From Halichondria panicea (Eukaryota > Porifera > Demospongiae > Suberitida > Halichondriidae), in assembly GCF_963675165.1 (NCBI RefSeq), contig NC_087377.1, positions 1,513,501-1,577,500 on the forward strand: DNA of 64,000 nt. The letters are read 5' to 3'. Each line of letters opens with the position of its first letter. The stretch's first letter is position 1. The position numbers and the translations under genes were made by a program. Shown in pieces: positions 40,351-57,400 of this stretch. The notes below the pieces were generated by a model. It was given only the letters and a program-made list of their open reading frames with translations. It was not told the origin of the DNA and ran no database searches.

Positions 40351-42888
40351 ATGCTGCTACGGTAAGGTGTGTGTTTGTATCGGGTAAAGATCGGCAGCTT
40401 AATAATTGCATTATTTACGTCCACTAACAACTAGTACTGCAGTGCTCCTGCTCTGTATCGTGGCTTCCCTGTTTAGCACAAGCACTGGTATATAATAATA
40501 AAAAGTGTTGTGTCTGATATTATTCTGGAGCTGTAATGCATTCAATTTATATGCAACGTTACAATGTTCGATAACAAACGTGTTTTTTTTGTACTGCAGG
40601 TAGCGATGACAACTATGTGTGGCTTCTCGGAGAGGACTCAGGTTACCATGACAACTACGATACTATCTACTCGTCATGTGACACAACTAGCATCGTAGCA
40701 CTGACAAAGGTACGTCAGCTTGACTATTATTATTATAATTTATATAAATCACCCAAACCCTAACTCATTACTAATATTTTAAATATACTCTTTAATATTA
40801 AATTTTGATAGGCCTTTCAAAGAGCTACAAAATGCATTCTTTAGAATTGTAATTGGACAATTCTAACTCAAGTTATATTGACCATTAAAGACCAAAGAAA
40901 AATATTATGTCTAGAAAATAATTGGAAACCGTATGTATGACTAATTATTGTTCCCTTCATCTCAGGACAGACTACATGTTGACTACTACACTGCTGTGGA
41001 ACAGCTGAGAATGATTAGATTCAACTTCCCTCTAGCGGTTGATTTTGTGGTCACTCGAATGATTAACGAGGAACAACAGGACGAAGTGTTTGTGGCCGTG
41101 CATGAAGGTACGTGTGTGGGTGTGTGTGAGGTGTAGAGTGTGAGTGTGTGTGTGTGGGTGGGTGGGTGTAAATAGACTAAAGTCATGGCTGTTCAAGCTT
41201 TATTTAACACTGATAGGTCCCCTGTAATTTGATAGTAGAGTTTAGATTTTGTAAAAGCCATTCTCTAAATTTACTAACGGAACTGAAGTTATGACCGTTC
41301 AAAGATGCATGCCTATATAATATTATAGTACGCTGTGATCTCCCACAAGTGGAGCATGTGTGTGTAGTACTGTCCCTACAATGCTCACACTAATTATTGT
41401 TGACCTCCCTAAATACACACTATCAATCCACCCACTCCACACTCCCCACCACCCACACACACACAGGTTATATGAGCATCAACAGATTTGGCAACTTCAC
41501 GATCTTCCCCATCTCCATGGGCAAATCCTCCAGCCTCATCATGATCTCCAACCTTGCTTGTACCACTCCCGCCCACACCACACACATACTCTGTGTCAAT
41601 GTAATCAAAGGAACGCAAAAAATATGCAAGGACGATATTCCACCTGGTTCCCATGGTTACTCGGACGTCTGCCCACGTTTGCAACTTGTTTATATAGTGA
41701 CATCGGATCAAAAGACGATTTTTAAATTCAACGTTAGCGATGATTGTCTTGTATTGATATCTAAGAAGTCTGGAAATGACTACGGTAGTGTCATGTGGTT
41801 TTCTTATAATAATGGTTCGACATTATTTCTGAGTAATGGACTGGCTTTGAATGCTGTTGAACTAGAGGCTGCTGGAACATTGGGTGGGGAAGATGTCGGC
41901 ACTGTACGCTATAGCTCTTTGTCACAACTATACAGTCAGGCAAGCCAGCTGGGAGGATCTCGCAAACTACTGACATGGCCTATCATGACCATACAAAATG
42001 ATGTCATGAATAAAGTATTCTATTTCAAGTGGTCGGATTTATCTAGTAATGGTACAGAGACTATTCCAAGCCCGAATGGCTACAGTATCGTCCGTCCAAT
42101 CAGCTTGCAGTATTGTCAGATGGACTTTGCATATGCTTTAGTTACATACAAGAGGGAAAAGGACAATTCCCTTAGAACAGGTGTCGCTTATATTAAGTCT
42201 TATTTTTGAATTTTGCTATTAATTTTAATGTTGCTATAATTATGTACGTATGATTATAATAAATAATTATTAGTTATTGCCCAGCCAGAGTGCAACATGC
42301 CATATTATGTTGCCGAGGGCATTATGTCATCCAGTGCAATATATGGCATGTTGCACGAGGGCGCCTGCAATAACCCCAATGACGTTAAACTCGTTTGACT
42401 ATAATTATAAGTCGTAATAAAAGACATGTGTTTTGAAGGAATTTAGTGTATTCATTAGTTTGTGAATTTCATGACCAGATGTACGTGGCCTTAATCTGTA
42501 CTGGAAGTGAGCGTCATTAGTAGTATCACTATATTGTGCATTACTGAGATCTATTAGCTCGGAATTAAGTTGCAAATATCTCAATGACTCGTGTGTATAT
42601 ACCTGAAATACATACTGGTTACACCATAATAAATTATTTTATGCAGCATTTACTTCCTCTTCATCATCTGACGTCTCGATTGGTCTTGGAGTGGCCTTTC
42701 CTTTCATCATTATCTTTGTAGTTGTGACTGTCATCTCGTTTATCTTTGGTTTAATAAGGAAAGGGATTTGCCTGGTTGGCCTTGCAGCACGCTTCACATG
42801 CAGGACTCCCATAACCGTAGTCACTAACACTGCTGCGGTGACAGATGTAACCGTTGCAAATAAACAAGATGCCTGCCCACCAACTTAG
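40351..42888 (+). CDS. Type I single-pass membrane protein, unrecognised family, six exons
   Basis: Exons 40351-40361, 40435-40487, 40600-40709, 40966-41107, 41467-42180, 42647-42888; GT-AG throughout, 1272 nt, 423 aa. The start MLLRTAVLLLCIVASLFSTS is a clear signal peptide, split by an 11-nt first exon. The ectodomain contains DYYTAVEQLRMIRFNFPLAV and NRFGNFTIFPISMGKSSSL, several Cys and possible N-glycosylation sites. A Ser linker leads to the membrane helix GVAFPFIIIFVVVTVISFIF, then a basic cytosolic tail of about 50 residues ending CPPT. Exon 5 could read on to a stop at 42209, giving a form without the helix. No family match comes to mind; the split signal peptide and TM exon resemble the SRCR gene downstream. 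Receptor or adhesion role possible. Confidence 0.72.
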
Positions 42889-43293
42889 AAGTGATTGTTA
42901 ACTAAAACTTTAGACGGAGTACCTGAAAGAATATTGAACACTTGACAATTGTATAGTGATAGCAAATTAGTATCATGTATAATATCTAGATCTAGTTGAT
43001 GTTTCATGCATAATTATAGCTTAATTTTCTCGCTATTTTCGGTGTTCTGATTTTGATATACACATGGTATATCTGGTATATCTGGTAGAAATGTCGACTG
43101 TAGAATGCCAATAGTTACATTAATTGATACAAAACTGCTAAGCATGTACATGTTATCTGCATGGATGCCGGTAATTTTTAACACGTATATGCAGCCTCGA
43201 TTTCAGGCTGATTAAGTTGGCATATTCTGAAAGAAATACGCAAACAAGATGCAGGCAAAAGCTTTATGTTTTTGGTAAACAGTGCATTGAGAC

Positions 43294-44005
43294 TAGCCTC
43301 CTTTGCAGCCTCTCCTTTTTCTGTTCTTTGTCACAGAAGAGAAATATTGGAGGAACAAAGAAAGAAAGAAGGAAGCAACTAAGAAAAAGAGAGCCTGCCT
43401 TGCTAAGTCGCGTGATCCCCTACTGACGTAGACAAATTTTAACGAGCGTGGGCGAGAGAAAACCTCAATAACTGTCCTCCCACACAGTACTTGGAGCGCA
43501 TTTACCAGGAACATAATCTGTTATGAACAGTACAGTACAGTGCAGTAGAGTCAGCCTTTGTGAGACCTTTAGTCAGTAGAGGAAGTATGAAAGACTAGAG
43601 TAGAGTAGACTATACTGCTGTAATAATTATATCTACTAATCAAGTGGGTCTGTTCTGAACTCAGGAAAAAAAACTGAGCTAAATTTAGATATTAATAGTC
43701 TCTTTAGTCTTTACTAGGTAAGCCCTGGTCTACGATGTTGATTCTGGCTTACTATCTACGATGCTAACAGCTTTTATTTAGAGTTTGTAATGCGTAGGCA
43801 TGCTGTAGCTTTTGCTCTGTCAGGCTCCGCCCAGCTAGTGATTGCCCACGTTCATTTTCACTCGTCTACCACTCGTCTACCGTCACGCGACTTAGCAAGG
43901 CAGGCTCTCCTTTTTCTTAGTTGCTTCCTTCTTTCTTTCTTTGTTCCTCCAATATTTCTCTTCTGTGACAAAGAACAGAAAAAGGAGAGGCTGCGAAGGA
44001 GGCTA
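43294..44005. mobile_element. Foldback element with 120-bp inverted arms
   Basis: Left arm 43294-43415 (TAGCCTCCTTTGCAGCCTCT ... TAAGTCGCGTGA) pairs with right arm 43883-44005 (TCACGCGACTTA ... AGGCTGCGAAGGAGGCTA). The 467-bp middle is non-coding. No target duplication recognised. Confidence 0.85.
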
Positions 44006-44481
44006 ATAGTTAGCTGGCAGTATGCGGCCTGGAATCGAGGATATAATTATAATTTTAACGCGCATGTGCAGTAATTGCATGTGACTAGGTCTTCATGTAT
44101 AAAAGTAGTGAATGTAGCCTAGAGACTTTCATACTGAATTGCAAGAAGCAGATGAATTGCTTACTGTAGAAATCAGTCACTGTCCTGAGCCTGGTTTGGG
44201 CTGTTGGAGGTGAGCTGGCTATGCCTCTGGCATTACATATGTATCATAATTATAATGAAAGTAAAATATAATTATTTCCCTTCTAATAATAATAATTATA
44301 CTTCTATATATACTCTGTTATTAAATGTTTCTACTCTGTATGATCGATGATTGTTTCTGCATAGAGTTGGTTAGACATGTAGGTAGGAATTCGGTGAGCG
44401 AGAATCAACGTTTTCTGTTAATAATTATTCTACTGCATGGTATTGTTGCTGTCCTGTTATGTTTGTGTCATTGCTATAATT

Positions 44482-44624
44482 ATGTATCGCGAGTAATTTT
44501 CGTATAGACTTCGTATTCTACAGCTCAAGATAGTGATGTAGAACTGAGAATAATTTTCCATTTTAAATTTCGTATGACACTTTACAATACAAAAATACGC
44601 ACCATGCGAAAGTAACTCGCTTAG
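44482..44624. mobile_element. Decayed TA-type MITE
   Basis: TATCGCGAGTAATTTTCGTA at the left and ATGCGAAAGTAACTCGCTTA at the right resemble the CCGTATAGCGGG family ends with several changes. Confidence 0.35.
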
Positions 44625-44784
44625 CTAAAATAAAACAAAAGTGTTGTATAGCAGTTAGTAATGTCAATGAAGCTACTTATATTTATTTCAGCAGTTAAAA
44701 CTTGAAAAGGCTTCTGATGTACTAACATAATTATTTATCAATATATATACATGCAGGAACATACACATTCCATTAGTTTCCTAT

Positions 44785-45117
44785 ATTAATAAAGCTATTG
44801 ATTCCATGCTTTTCCTCTGAGTAATTGTAAGCTACCACAGTTATGTAGGTAGCATGTTTTTCAGTAATGGTGTGAGGGGGGAATAACTGACTGATTAATA
44901 AAGCTATTGATTCCATGCTTTTCCTCTGAGTAATTGTAAGCTACCACAGTTATATATGTAGGTAGCATGTTTTTCAGTAATGGTGTGAGGGGGGAATAAC
45001 TGACTGATTAATAAAGCTATTGATTTCATGCTTTTCCTCTGAGTAATTGTAAGCTACCACAGTTATGTAGGTATCATGTTTTTCAGTAATGGTGTGAGGG
45101 GGGAATAACTGACTGGC
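44785..45117 (+). repeat. 110-bp tandem repeat, three copies
   Basis: Unit starts ATTAATAAAGCTATTGATTC and ends GGGGGGAATAACTGACTG; starts at about 44785, 44894 and 45007. Confidence 0.95.
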
Positions 45118-45337
45118 CTACTCATAATTAACTCACACCTTTCGTCCCTAATTGTTAGTTACCACAGTTATGTGGGGAATACTGACTGGCCACTATTATG
45201 AGCCAATATCAGCTGCACACTGACTAATAAGACATAATTATAACAAGCCAGCTGTGAGCTAGAGAATCAGAGACATCAATTAATATTTTATGGATTCTAG
45301 CCGTGAGTGGTAATAATTCTTCATTTCGTGCCCTCAG

Positions 45338-48838
<3,501 letters not shown>

Positions 48839-49355
48839 TTATGGGGACCTACTATGCATGCAGTACATGTATATTAACTGAAAGTAGTGAACTTTTAATA
48901 AGAGACATTGCAAATTGCAATTGACTGTATATAGCTGTTAGTGATAGCAAACTTCTATTATTTTTAAGTTTAGACAATGAGAATTTTGTTCCTCATTTTT
49001 TCACAAATTATTTTCAAAAGCAAACTCTTCGGCTGATTTTAATGAATGTATATACAGCGCGTATTATGGTTTTAGCCAATAAACAATCGATTTCACACAA
49101 TTTAAATGACATGTGCCATCGTAATAATACAAAATACTACTGTTCACACAAATAGAAATAATGTTCCCTATAATTATATTATTGCAACGAGTACTTGCAC
49201 ACCACGCCCTCATCGAGCATATGCAGTATAATAGTCTTACTGCCTAACAACGTACACGACCCAAATGTAGTTGCTATGGAGCTATAGCATGGCCGGCCAA
49301 CTGCACACAAACTTGGATGCTTGGTTCATAATAAACAGGGACAATATATTCTGTA

Positions 49356-49745
49356 GGAGGAAGGGAGGTTACTAGTGTAAACATGACAGTATAATATTAT
49401 ACGCGGGAGGAAGGGAGGTTACTAGTGTAAGCATGACAGTACGCGGGAGGAAGGGAGGTTACTAGTGTAAGCATGACAGTACGCGGGAGGAAGAGAGGTT
49501 ACTAGTGTAAGCATGACAGTACGCGGGAGGAAGGGAGGTTACTAGTGTAAGCATGACAGTACGAGGGAGGAAGGGAGGTTACTAGTGTAAGCATGACAGT
49601 ACGCGGGAGGAAGGGAGGTTACTAGTGTAAGCATGACAGTACGCGGGAGGAAGGGAGGTTACTAGTGTAAGCATGACAGTACGCGGGAGGAAGGGAGGTT
49701 ACTAGTGTAAGCATGACAGTACGCGGGAGGAAGGGAGATTACTAT
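49356..49745 (+). repeat. 40-bp minisatellite, ten copies
   Basis: Unit ACGCGGGAGGAAGGGAGGTT followed by ACTAGTGTAAGCATGACAGT. The first copy is separated by a TATAATATTAT insertion; the others are nearly identical. Confidence 0.96.
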
Positions 49746-51014
49746 TTGGACCAACAAACATAGATAATTAAGATTGCTTATACCTCCTCATTCTTCCAAT
49801 CCTCCCCCCGTGTACCATTTGCTCGGACATCTGTTTAATATAGACTGTATCCTTCCCACACAAAAACTACTTAACACACAAGCATGTTAGATCTTTACTT
49901 CTGTTGCAGTCGGCCACATTTACATTTGTGCTGTTACTGGGGCTTTGGAGCAAGAGGTAGATGGTCAGGACTCCGGCATGCGCACATCTATATAATAACT
50001 TTCGTTTCTAAAGTTGTCGGCTGTATTGGTGCACTGGTCGGGACTCCGACTTAACTGGGACTCCAGTTACTGGCTAGGACTCTAGCTTGCGCAGAAGGTC
50101 AAGACTCCAGCTATTTTTTGTTTACCTATTTTTTTACTTAATTAGTTTAATCATCACAGATAAAGAGAGGGAGCGAGAGATCTAGTGTTTATTTAATACC
50201 TATTTCTTGAGGTTTGCGGAAAGTAATTTGCTTTCCGGCAATGCCTATATCTTTCGTTTCCAAAGTTCTCAGTAATAATACTGTATACAGTAGACTTGTT
50301 CTATATCTGGGACTCCAGCCTGCACTTAGCTCATGGGACTCCATGCAGTTACCGTGTACTGGCTGGGACTCCAGCTCACGCAATTTGATACCGTGTACTG
50401 GCTAGGAACTCATACCTGGGACGCCAGTTAAAGGTCAGGACGCCAGTTAAAGGTCAGGACGCCAGCTGAACTCCTTTTTTACTTTTAGTTGGACATCTAG
50501 AAACTATGTGTATTGCCAGCTCACGCAAATGTAGGAAAACAAGTATATAGCTGTTATACCTAATAAAGCAATTAATCCCTTCCCGGCCCTTTTGATACAA
50601 TGCCTTGCCATCACTCGTAAATGTATTTTTTTATTGTTGTGAAGTCCTATTGCTACAATGGTCCAACTAGGTAGATGGTTCAAGTATTGTTAAGGAAGTG
50701 CAAGCTATTAATTATTATTATAAGCAGCAGAATTCTTACACCGACAGTAAAACTTAAGGTTTGTCTTTCTGGTGATTATAGACATGCAAAGCTATGCATA
50801 GCAGACTATATGCAAGCAAAGTCAGCAGCCCTGCCCTTAGCCTCGAGGGGCTGGAGTCGAGGCTACCTGCCCTCAAATGTGTTTGTTTGGTAAAGATCAT
50901 TAATCACACAGATGAATAATAATTATGATAAATAATGTTTATTATAGCAACAAAGAAAGAGTCAATGACTTTTATGAGCAAAATGCATAATTATGGATTC
51001 GCTAGTTAAAGGTT

Positions 51015-51070
51015 AGCCTCGATTCAAGGCCGATTAAAATACGTATTTTAATCGGCCTTGAATCGAGGCT
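51015..51070. repeat. Perfect 56-bp palindrome (AGCCTCGATT... family)
   Basis: AGCCTCGATTCAAGGCCGAT-TAAAATAC and its exact complement with no loop, both sides flanked by CTAGTTAAAGG or its part. Related ends occur at 40.2-40.37 kb, 52.63-52.68 kb, 50.84 kb and 34.34 kb. Probably a very short MITE. Confidence 0.9.
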
Positions 51071-51335
51071 AGTTAAAGGTGAATTAGTCATTGCATGTGA
51101 GGGGGCGTTATCCCAACTCGTACTTCTTGTCCAGTACGGCGTACGCCTACAGAGTATTGTGGAGCAGCTGGTCATAATATCTCAGATCCTTCACAGAGGG
51201 AGGGAGTTTGGGAATGGTGGCCAACTTTGTTATAAATGTTCTGAGTTTGCAGCTTAGCTCTTGGTGAAACCCCCTCCTCATATGTTAGCTGATATCTGTA
51301 CAATAATTATGAACAGTGATACGATCTTGTTAAAG

Positions 51336-51528
51336 TACCGTATATAGTGGGTTATTTTCGTACGGTAGGAATTTTCGTATCTTTCGTATTGAAAAGCATT
51401 ATACGAAAATTGAAATTGCAATACATTCAACGTCACTATCTTGAGCTGAGTGTACGAATATAAAATACGAATGGGTATATAGTCTGTACGAAAATTTTGC
51501 ACCAACAAAAATTACCTGCTATACGATA
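51336..51528. mobile_element. TA-type MITE, diverged copy
   Basis: TACCGTATATAGTGGGTTAT at the left and ATTACCTGCTATACGATA at the right, with ACGAAAAT-rich interior. Confidence 0.6.
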
Positions 51529-51877
51529 TGCAGCATAATTATAATTATGGATCTAATTTCAACGATTTTGAAAGCTTAGAAAGAGACCTTTCAAATGGTG
51601 CCATCAAAGTTCAGATAAAAGTATTTGCCAATTTTCCCATAACATGGATAATAATAGCCCATGGGTCCAAGGGAGAAAAATGACAAATTATGGCCCCGAC
51701 TAATAAAAATGTTGATATTGATACTCGAGTTACGGCTGTTTAGATATAATGTTCAACTACTAAAATAGTCTATATAATACTATTCAACCATAATTTTAGA
51801 TATTCCTAACTCAAGTTATGGACCATCACAATAATTAAGATAGCTACTAAAGCACTCCCTCCACACACACACTCACT

Positions 51878-52600
51878 TTAGGCACAAACAGAAGATGATT
51901 TTTTCTCGTCATCAAACAAGAAATGGGAATGGAAGTCAGTGAGGCGGTCCTCATCCGTGGGAAACTTCTGTTCCCTTGTGAAGACATTATTCTGACACAG
52001 CTTCTCTACACGTGTGTGTTGAAACTGTGTGTGGGGGAGCATGTTTATAAGATGCTCAACAATGGGAGATATTAATATTGAGTTGAATCAAAAGCTTGTA
52101 ATAAGTAAATAGTGCATTCTGTAGCTATTGGAGAGGACTATATATCACACGCCTGACAACTACACCACCACAATAATTATTACCTCACATTATACTTTAA
52201 TCTAAACACACTATTTGATAGCTCTTTCAAAGAGCTACAAAATGCATTCTTTAGAATTGTATAGGACAATCTCAACTCAAGTTATTGCCAATCAAAGATA
52301 GCTTCTGAAATAGTAATGTCTCGTATAATTATTTCATTAAATCACCTTTCCCCTGAGCTCAATGTCTGGTTCTAGACTGAGTGTTAGTAGTCGCTGATCA
52401 ATATTCTGTTCAGCGCTGGATATCTGACCACCGATAACTGTACGAGGAAAATAAATAGAGATGATTGATACTAGGTGCATGCAGAATACAATGGCTGGTA
52501 GATCTAGACCTTTCTGTACAGCTAGGATGCTGTACTCGTGGTAGCTCTTTATGACAGGAGAGACTTGTATTGTTGAGGTAGCAGCGCCGTGCTCGCAAGT
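51878..52600 (-). CDS. C-terminal exons of an unidentified protein
   Basis: Minus-strand exons about 52600-52511, 52437-52346 and 52024-51878 join with matching phases (1, then 0) to a TAA at 51878. They encode SPVIKSYHEYSILAVQK, GGQISSAEQNIDQRLLTLSL, EPDIELRGK and LCQNNVFTREQKFPTDEDRL followed by FHSHFLFDDEKK. The acceptor of the last is a CA repeat. Charged, helical-looking sequence without a domain I recognise. The 5' part is missing: a small inverted-repeat element (52626-52680) lies directly upstream. Confidence 0.45.
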
Positions 52601-52625
52601 ACTAGCGCTAGTGCAAGTACTTTGT

Positions 52626-52680
52626 TAGCCTCGAGACCAGGCCTTGTATATTTTAATCGCGGCCTGGATTCGAGGCTTTG
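52626..52680. mobile_element. Short inverted-repeat element (AGCCTCGA family)
   Basis: TTAGCCTCGAGACCAGGCCT and CGCGGCCTGGATTCGAGGCT are imperfect inverted repeats around TTTTAAT, about 55 bp; same family as the palindrome at 51015. Confidence 0.65.
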
Positions 52681-52866
52681 TTACCACATGGCCAGTGGGT
52701 AAGGATCCTCAAACAAATATCACAACCAAAACCAAACAAACAACAAAAGGGTCACTAAACTAGAAAGCTTGAACTGAAATAAATTCCCTGATATGCATTG
52801 GGGGAAATCCCCAAAACAAAATAATATGCATTCCAACTGAAGGTAAACAAAAACAAATTAATTATT

Positions 52867-53692
52867 CTATTGCTGTGTATCTATTGAGTCAGTGTTGGGG
52901 TCAGAGTTCATTGGTTGCCTAGATGACTCTAACGGTATAATAGGTGAAGGGAAACGATAATTTGCTGGAGCAGGTGAAAATGGAAACATTGGGAAGGACA
53001 CGGGATTCAAATTAAATCGTGATGACTGTCCCAGCATTGAGTTGTGTGAAGAAGGTCCAGTGAAATGGTTGGGGAGTGGTGTATTGAATGAACCACCCCC
53101 GGGTACAAAGGTCGATTGCCCTGTGCTCATTAAACCAGTAGCTGAGGGGTACATGTGTTGAGGGTACGCTTGTGATCCGTGAGTGGGCGGGGCTGACTGC
53201 ATGGATTCCACTTGTTGACGAAGAGAAGATATTGTATTCCAGAGTGGTGTCAAGAGTGGTGTCAAGTCACTAATAGAGAGTGGAGCAGTAGAGCTTTGTG
53301 CTGTTTGTGATTGAGTATTGGGACCATTGCTGTCTTGAGATACATTGCTTTGATCATGTGACACTCCACTCGTATCATGTGATCTGTCCCCCTCCTGAGT
53401 GGTAGTATTAGTATTCGTTTGTACTCCTTTTTTCTTTCGTGGGTTAGTTTTGTTCTTGGATTTCTGAGCGTGTCCAGTTGAGGTCTTGTCAGAACTACAG
53501 AAATCTTTCCAACTGCCGTACACCAGAGGAGATTCAACAAAGCTCTCGGCCAGTCCGGAGGTGACAAACTTCCTGTAGGTGTGGCGTGAGCGACTGGGCG
53601 TGTCATGTGACGTGGTAGAGGAGTCATGTGATTTGCTTGAATCTCTGTGCACTAGTACGACAATGTCAAATCCTAACAGAGACAGTTGGTCA

Positions 53693-53745
<53 letters not shown>

Positions 53746-54447
53746 TGTTCGCTCCCTACCCCAGGGAAAACTACTTCTATAATAATGGCTGTTTTGGAAA
53801 ATTCAGACCTTTCCAAGCCCCCACAACTTCAATTTGGAAACTTTTTTGGGGGATTGCTAGGTAGTAGTTGGAGCATGCAAAGACTGTATACGTACCCTAG
53901 GTTGTTCTAGCTATAAGGACAGAAACATCATAAAGTGAAAAACTGTACCTACTTCCTATATAGTGGTATAGCTTGTGTCATAATAATTATAGCCTCAAGT
54001 ATCAACCAGAAGTGAAATCTCACACTGACAGTAAGACAATCATTTGTCTCTTTTTGTGTCTAAATCCCCCGTGTATAGTGATTAAACCCCGGATAGTTTT
54101 CGAGGTGCTAAGTGTTACCTATCCATTTCTCTCTTCTATCTATGGATAAACTACCACCTTAAGGCTGTACAATACAATATTACTGTGACTGGTACTAATA
54201 CAGTATAAAGTGTGTACTGTATAGTGACCTTTTTCTGTAGTATCTGCAGTAGGTTTGAAGGGTTTTTCACAATATCCTGGTCAGGTTTGGCCCTGCTCTT
54301 AGTGGAAGGAGGGAACTCGTGCTCACATTCGGGACATTTCTTGCAGCGGATGTGACAGCTCTCCTCACAGTTAGGACACTTTCTCTGAGTCACTGGCTGG
54401 GTACCTGTGTGGACATGTGTGTGTGGGCGTGTGAGTGTGTGTATATA

Positions 54448-54480
<33 letters not shown>

Positions 54481-57400
54481 GCGTGTGTGGGCATATAAAT
54501 GGTAGAGATGAATTAAGATGTACGTGCACATGGGATAAATAAATAATAGTCACTTTTTCGTTTCTTTGTTGGTGGTGGTCCATTCTCGACACTCCTGGAG
54601 TCAGTGTCTCCAGTCACAGCAGCTGTATAGAGAGAGTAGCTATATTGGACCACACTGTGTACTCATGATCATAGTGAGCTTACATTGTTGTGGTAGAGAC
54701 TTGAGGTAGTCAGCAATTTCAGTGCGACCCATCTGTGTAGCAAGGTCAAGAGGAGTCTCGTCATTATAGTCAGTTACACCTGAACAAGAGTGGGTGTAGA
54801 AACAAAGGTATAACACTGCATGGTGGTTGTGTTGTACTCACTGATATCACAGTTGGCCTTCTCCACCAAGTACCACACCATATCTTTGTGTCCCTGGCAG
54901 CATGCAATGTGGAGAGGGGTCTGGTTGTCATAATTCGTCACATCTGCACATAACACACCATACGCTATTAGACACACAATCAAAACACTAATAGTTATAA
55001 TTATACACAGTCTAATCAACAAAATTAAGTCCCATGCAGGGACACTACTTGCAGGTTGTGTTATACGCTATGTAGCTTGTCATTAATAATTATGGACTTT
55101 GAGCTTTCGATCTCGATCCTTTTTAGACACTCAAAGTCGATTATTTCCCACTATCTTTTACCATTCTGTTCTGCATGTTGTATAAATTGTGACAGTAATA
55201 GTCTGCTAGTAATGTAGCTTGTAGCTTCATTACCATAATTATGCATAAAGCTTTGGTACCCGCGGTTTCAACAAGTATTGAACACATACTAAAAGAGGCC
55301 ATTTAAAAGCACAATAGATTATCACACTCACTGGGGTCAACTTTGTGTTGCTCAACCAGTTCTTTCACCACATTCAGGTTGCCATGTTCACATACTGCAC
55401 ACAGTAACCTGGCTTTGTCCTCATCATCACCACAGCCACGGCTCATCAGGTAGAGGGCAACATCCACACAATCATCAAAATCATAAACATCCACACAATT
55501 ATCAACTTCATATTCAAACAAATTCTTATACAAATTCTCTATAGCTTTTTCCAGTGGTGACCGTCCCTCATCATTCCTCGCATCTGTACATTACACACAG
55601 TCAAAAACAATAGTTATCAGGGTGTTTGGGGGAAGGTTAGGGCATGCAGCGTCTGATGTTGTACTAATAATGATGATGATGTCATAATTATATCTGATGG
55701 TAATGATATCTGATGGTAATGATGACATTATTCTATGAGGGGGAAGGTTCACCCCCCGCCTTTATTAGACGTAAACCAGGGCTGCATCCAGGATTTTAGA
55801 TCAGGGGGGGGGCGTTTTGGGCAATTTAAAAATGTAGGAGGGGTGAAGTCATCAGAATTATAGCAGTACAAATGAATCTGCCAGAATCTAGGGTGGGCAA
55901 ATTACCCCCTCGCCCCCCCCCCTCAATGCAGCCCTGTAAACTCTTGGTTAGCTACATACACATTGAATAGGACTGTGTCTAATCAACTGGGAAGAATCGA
56001 AAACGAACGATACTAAGTACCATCAAGGACGTATGAAGAGAAGAGGGCATGCAACAGCTTACGAGCAAAAACTGTAAGTGGGCGGTGGAAATTAATGAAG
56101 TGATATCTAAAAATAGAGATTTGTGTAAAGTACATGTGCAGACAATAAATACATTGAGTGCAGTTTTTGCTCGCACGTTGGACAAATAGTAAGTTGAATG
56201 CCCTCTTCTCTTCATACGCCCTTGATACCATGGATACGGTATGGTTGTGTTACACCATGAAGTAGCGAACACATACCGTATAGCGGGTAATTTTCGTGGG
56301 GTAAAATATTTTCTTTATTTTCGTGGGCAAGCTGACCTACATGAATTTTTTACACCACGAAATTACTCGCTATACGGTATTCAAAGAGGGCACATTAAAT
56401 CATTTACTCACTCTTGGGGTCAACTTTGTGTAGCTCAACCAGTTCCTTCACCGCATCCAGGTCGCCACAGCAACACGCTGCACAGAGTAACTTGGCTTTG
56501 TCCTTATCACCACATGCACAGCCACGGCTCATCAGGTAGAGGGAAACATCCACACAACAAGCATTTAGTCTATAATCAGCAGTATACAGACCTCCCAGAG
56601 CATTGTCCAGTGGTGACTGTCCCACATCATCCCTCACATCTGTACAATACACACAGTCAAACACAATAGTTATCAGGGTGTTTGGGGGAAGGTTAGGGCA
56701 TGCAGCGTCTGATGTTGTACTAATAATGATGATGATGTCATAATTATATCTGATGGTAATGATATCTGATGGTAATGATGACATTATTCTATGAGGGGAA
56801 GGTTCACCCCCCGCCTCTATTAGACGTAAACCAGGGCTGCATCCAGGATTTTAGATCAGGTGGGGGGGGGGGGGGCGTTTTTGGCAATTTAAAAATGTAG
56901 GAGGGGTGAAGTCATCAGAATTATAGCAGTACAAATGAATCTGCCAGAATCTAGGGGGGGCAAATTACCCCCTCGCCCCCCCCCCTCAATGCAGCCCTGT
57001 AAACTCTTGGTTAGCTACATACACATTGAATAGGACTGTGTCTAATCAACTGGGAAGAATCGAAAACGAACGATACTAAGTACCATCAAGGGCGTATGAA
57101 GAGAAGAGGGCATGCAACAGCTTGCGAGCAAAAACTGTAAGTGGGCGGTGGAAATTAGTGAAGTGACATCTAAAAATAGAGATTTGTGTAAAGTACATGT
57201 GCAGATAATAAATAGATTGAATGCAGTTTTTGCTCGCACGTTGGACAAATAGTAATTTGAATGCCCTCTTCTCTTCATACGCCCTTGATACCATGGATAC
57301 GGTATGGTTGTGTTACACCATGAAGTAGTGAACACATACCATATAGCGGTTAATTTTCGCGGGGTAAAATGTTTTCTTTATTTTCGTGGGCAAGCTGACC

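Larger units (their letters stand above)
42889..45337. other. Intergenic, repeat-rich; 5' end of the SRCR gene not found
   Basis: Holds a foldback element and a triple repeat (listed separately). A hydrophobic frame near 44415-44484 (RFLLIIILLHGIVAVLLC) could be a signal peptide or an accident; I could not join it in frame to the first SRCR exon. Confidence 0.35.
48839..51877. other. Mostly non-coding; repeats and possible exon remnants
   Basis: Holds a 40-bp minisatellite, a palindrome and a MITE (listed separately), and GGACTCCAG-type short repeats at 49965-50460. On the minus strand at 51130-51281 a frame reads FHQELSCKLRTFITKLATIP and PPSVKDLRYYDQLLHNTL then stops. It looks like a genuine last exon, but I could not join it to a gene. 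Confidence 0.4.
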
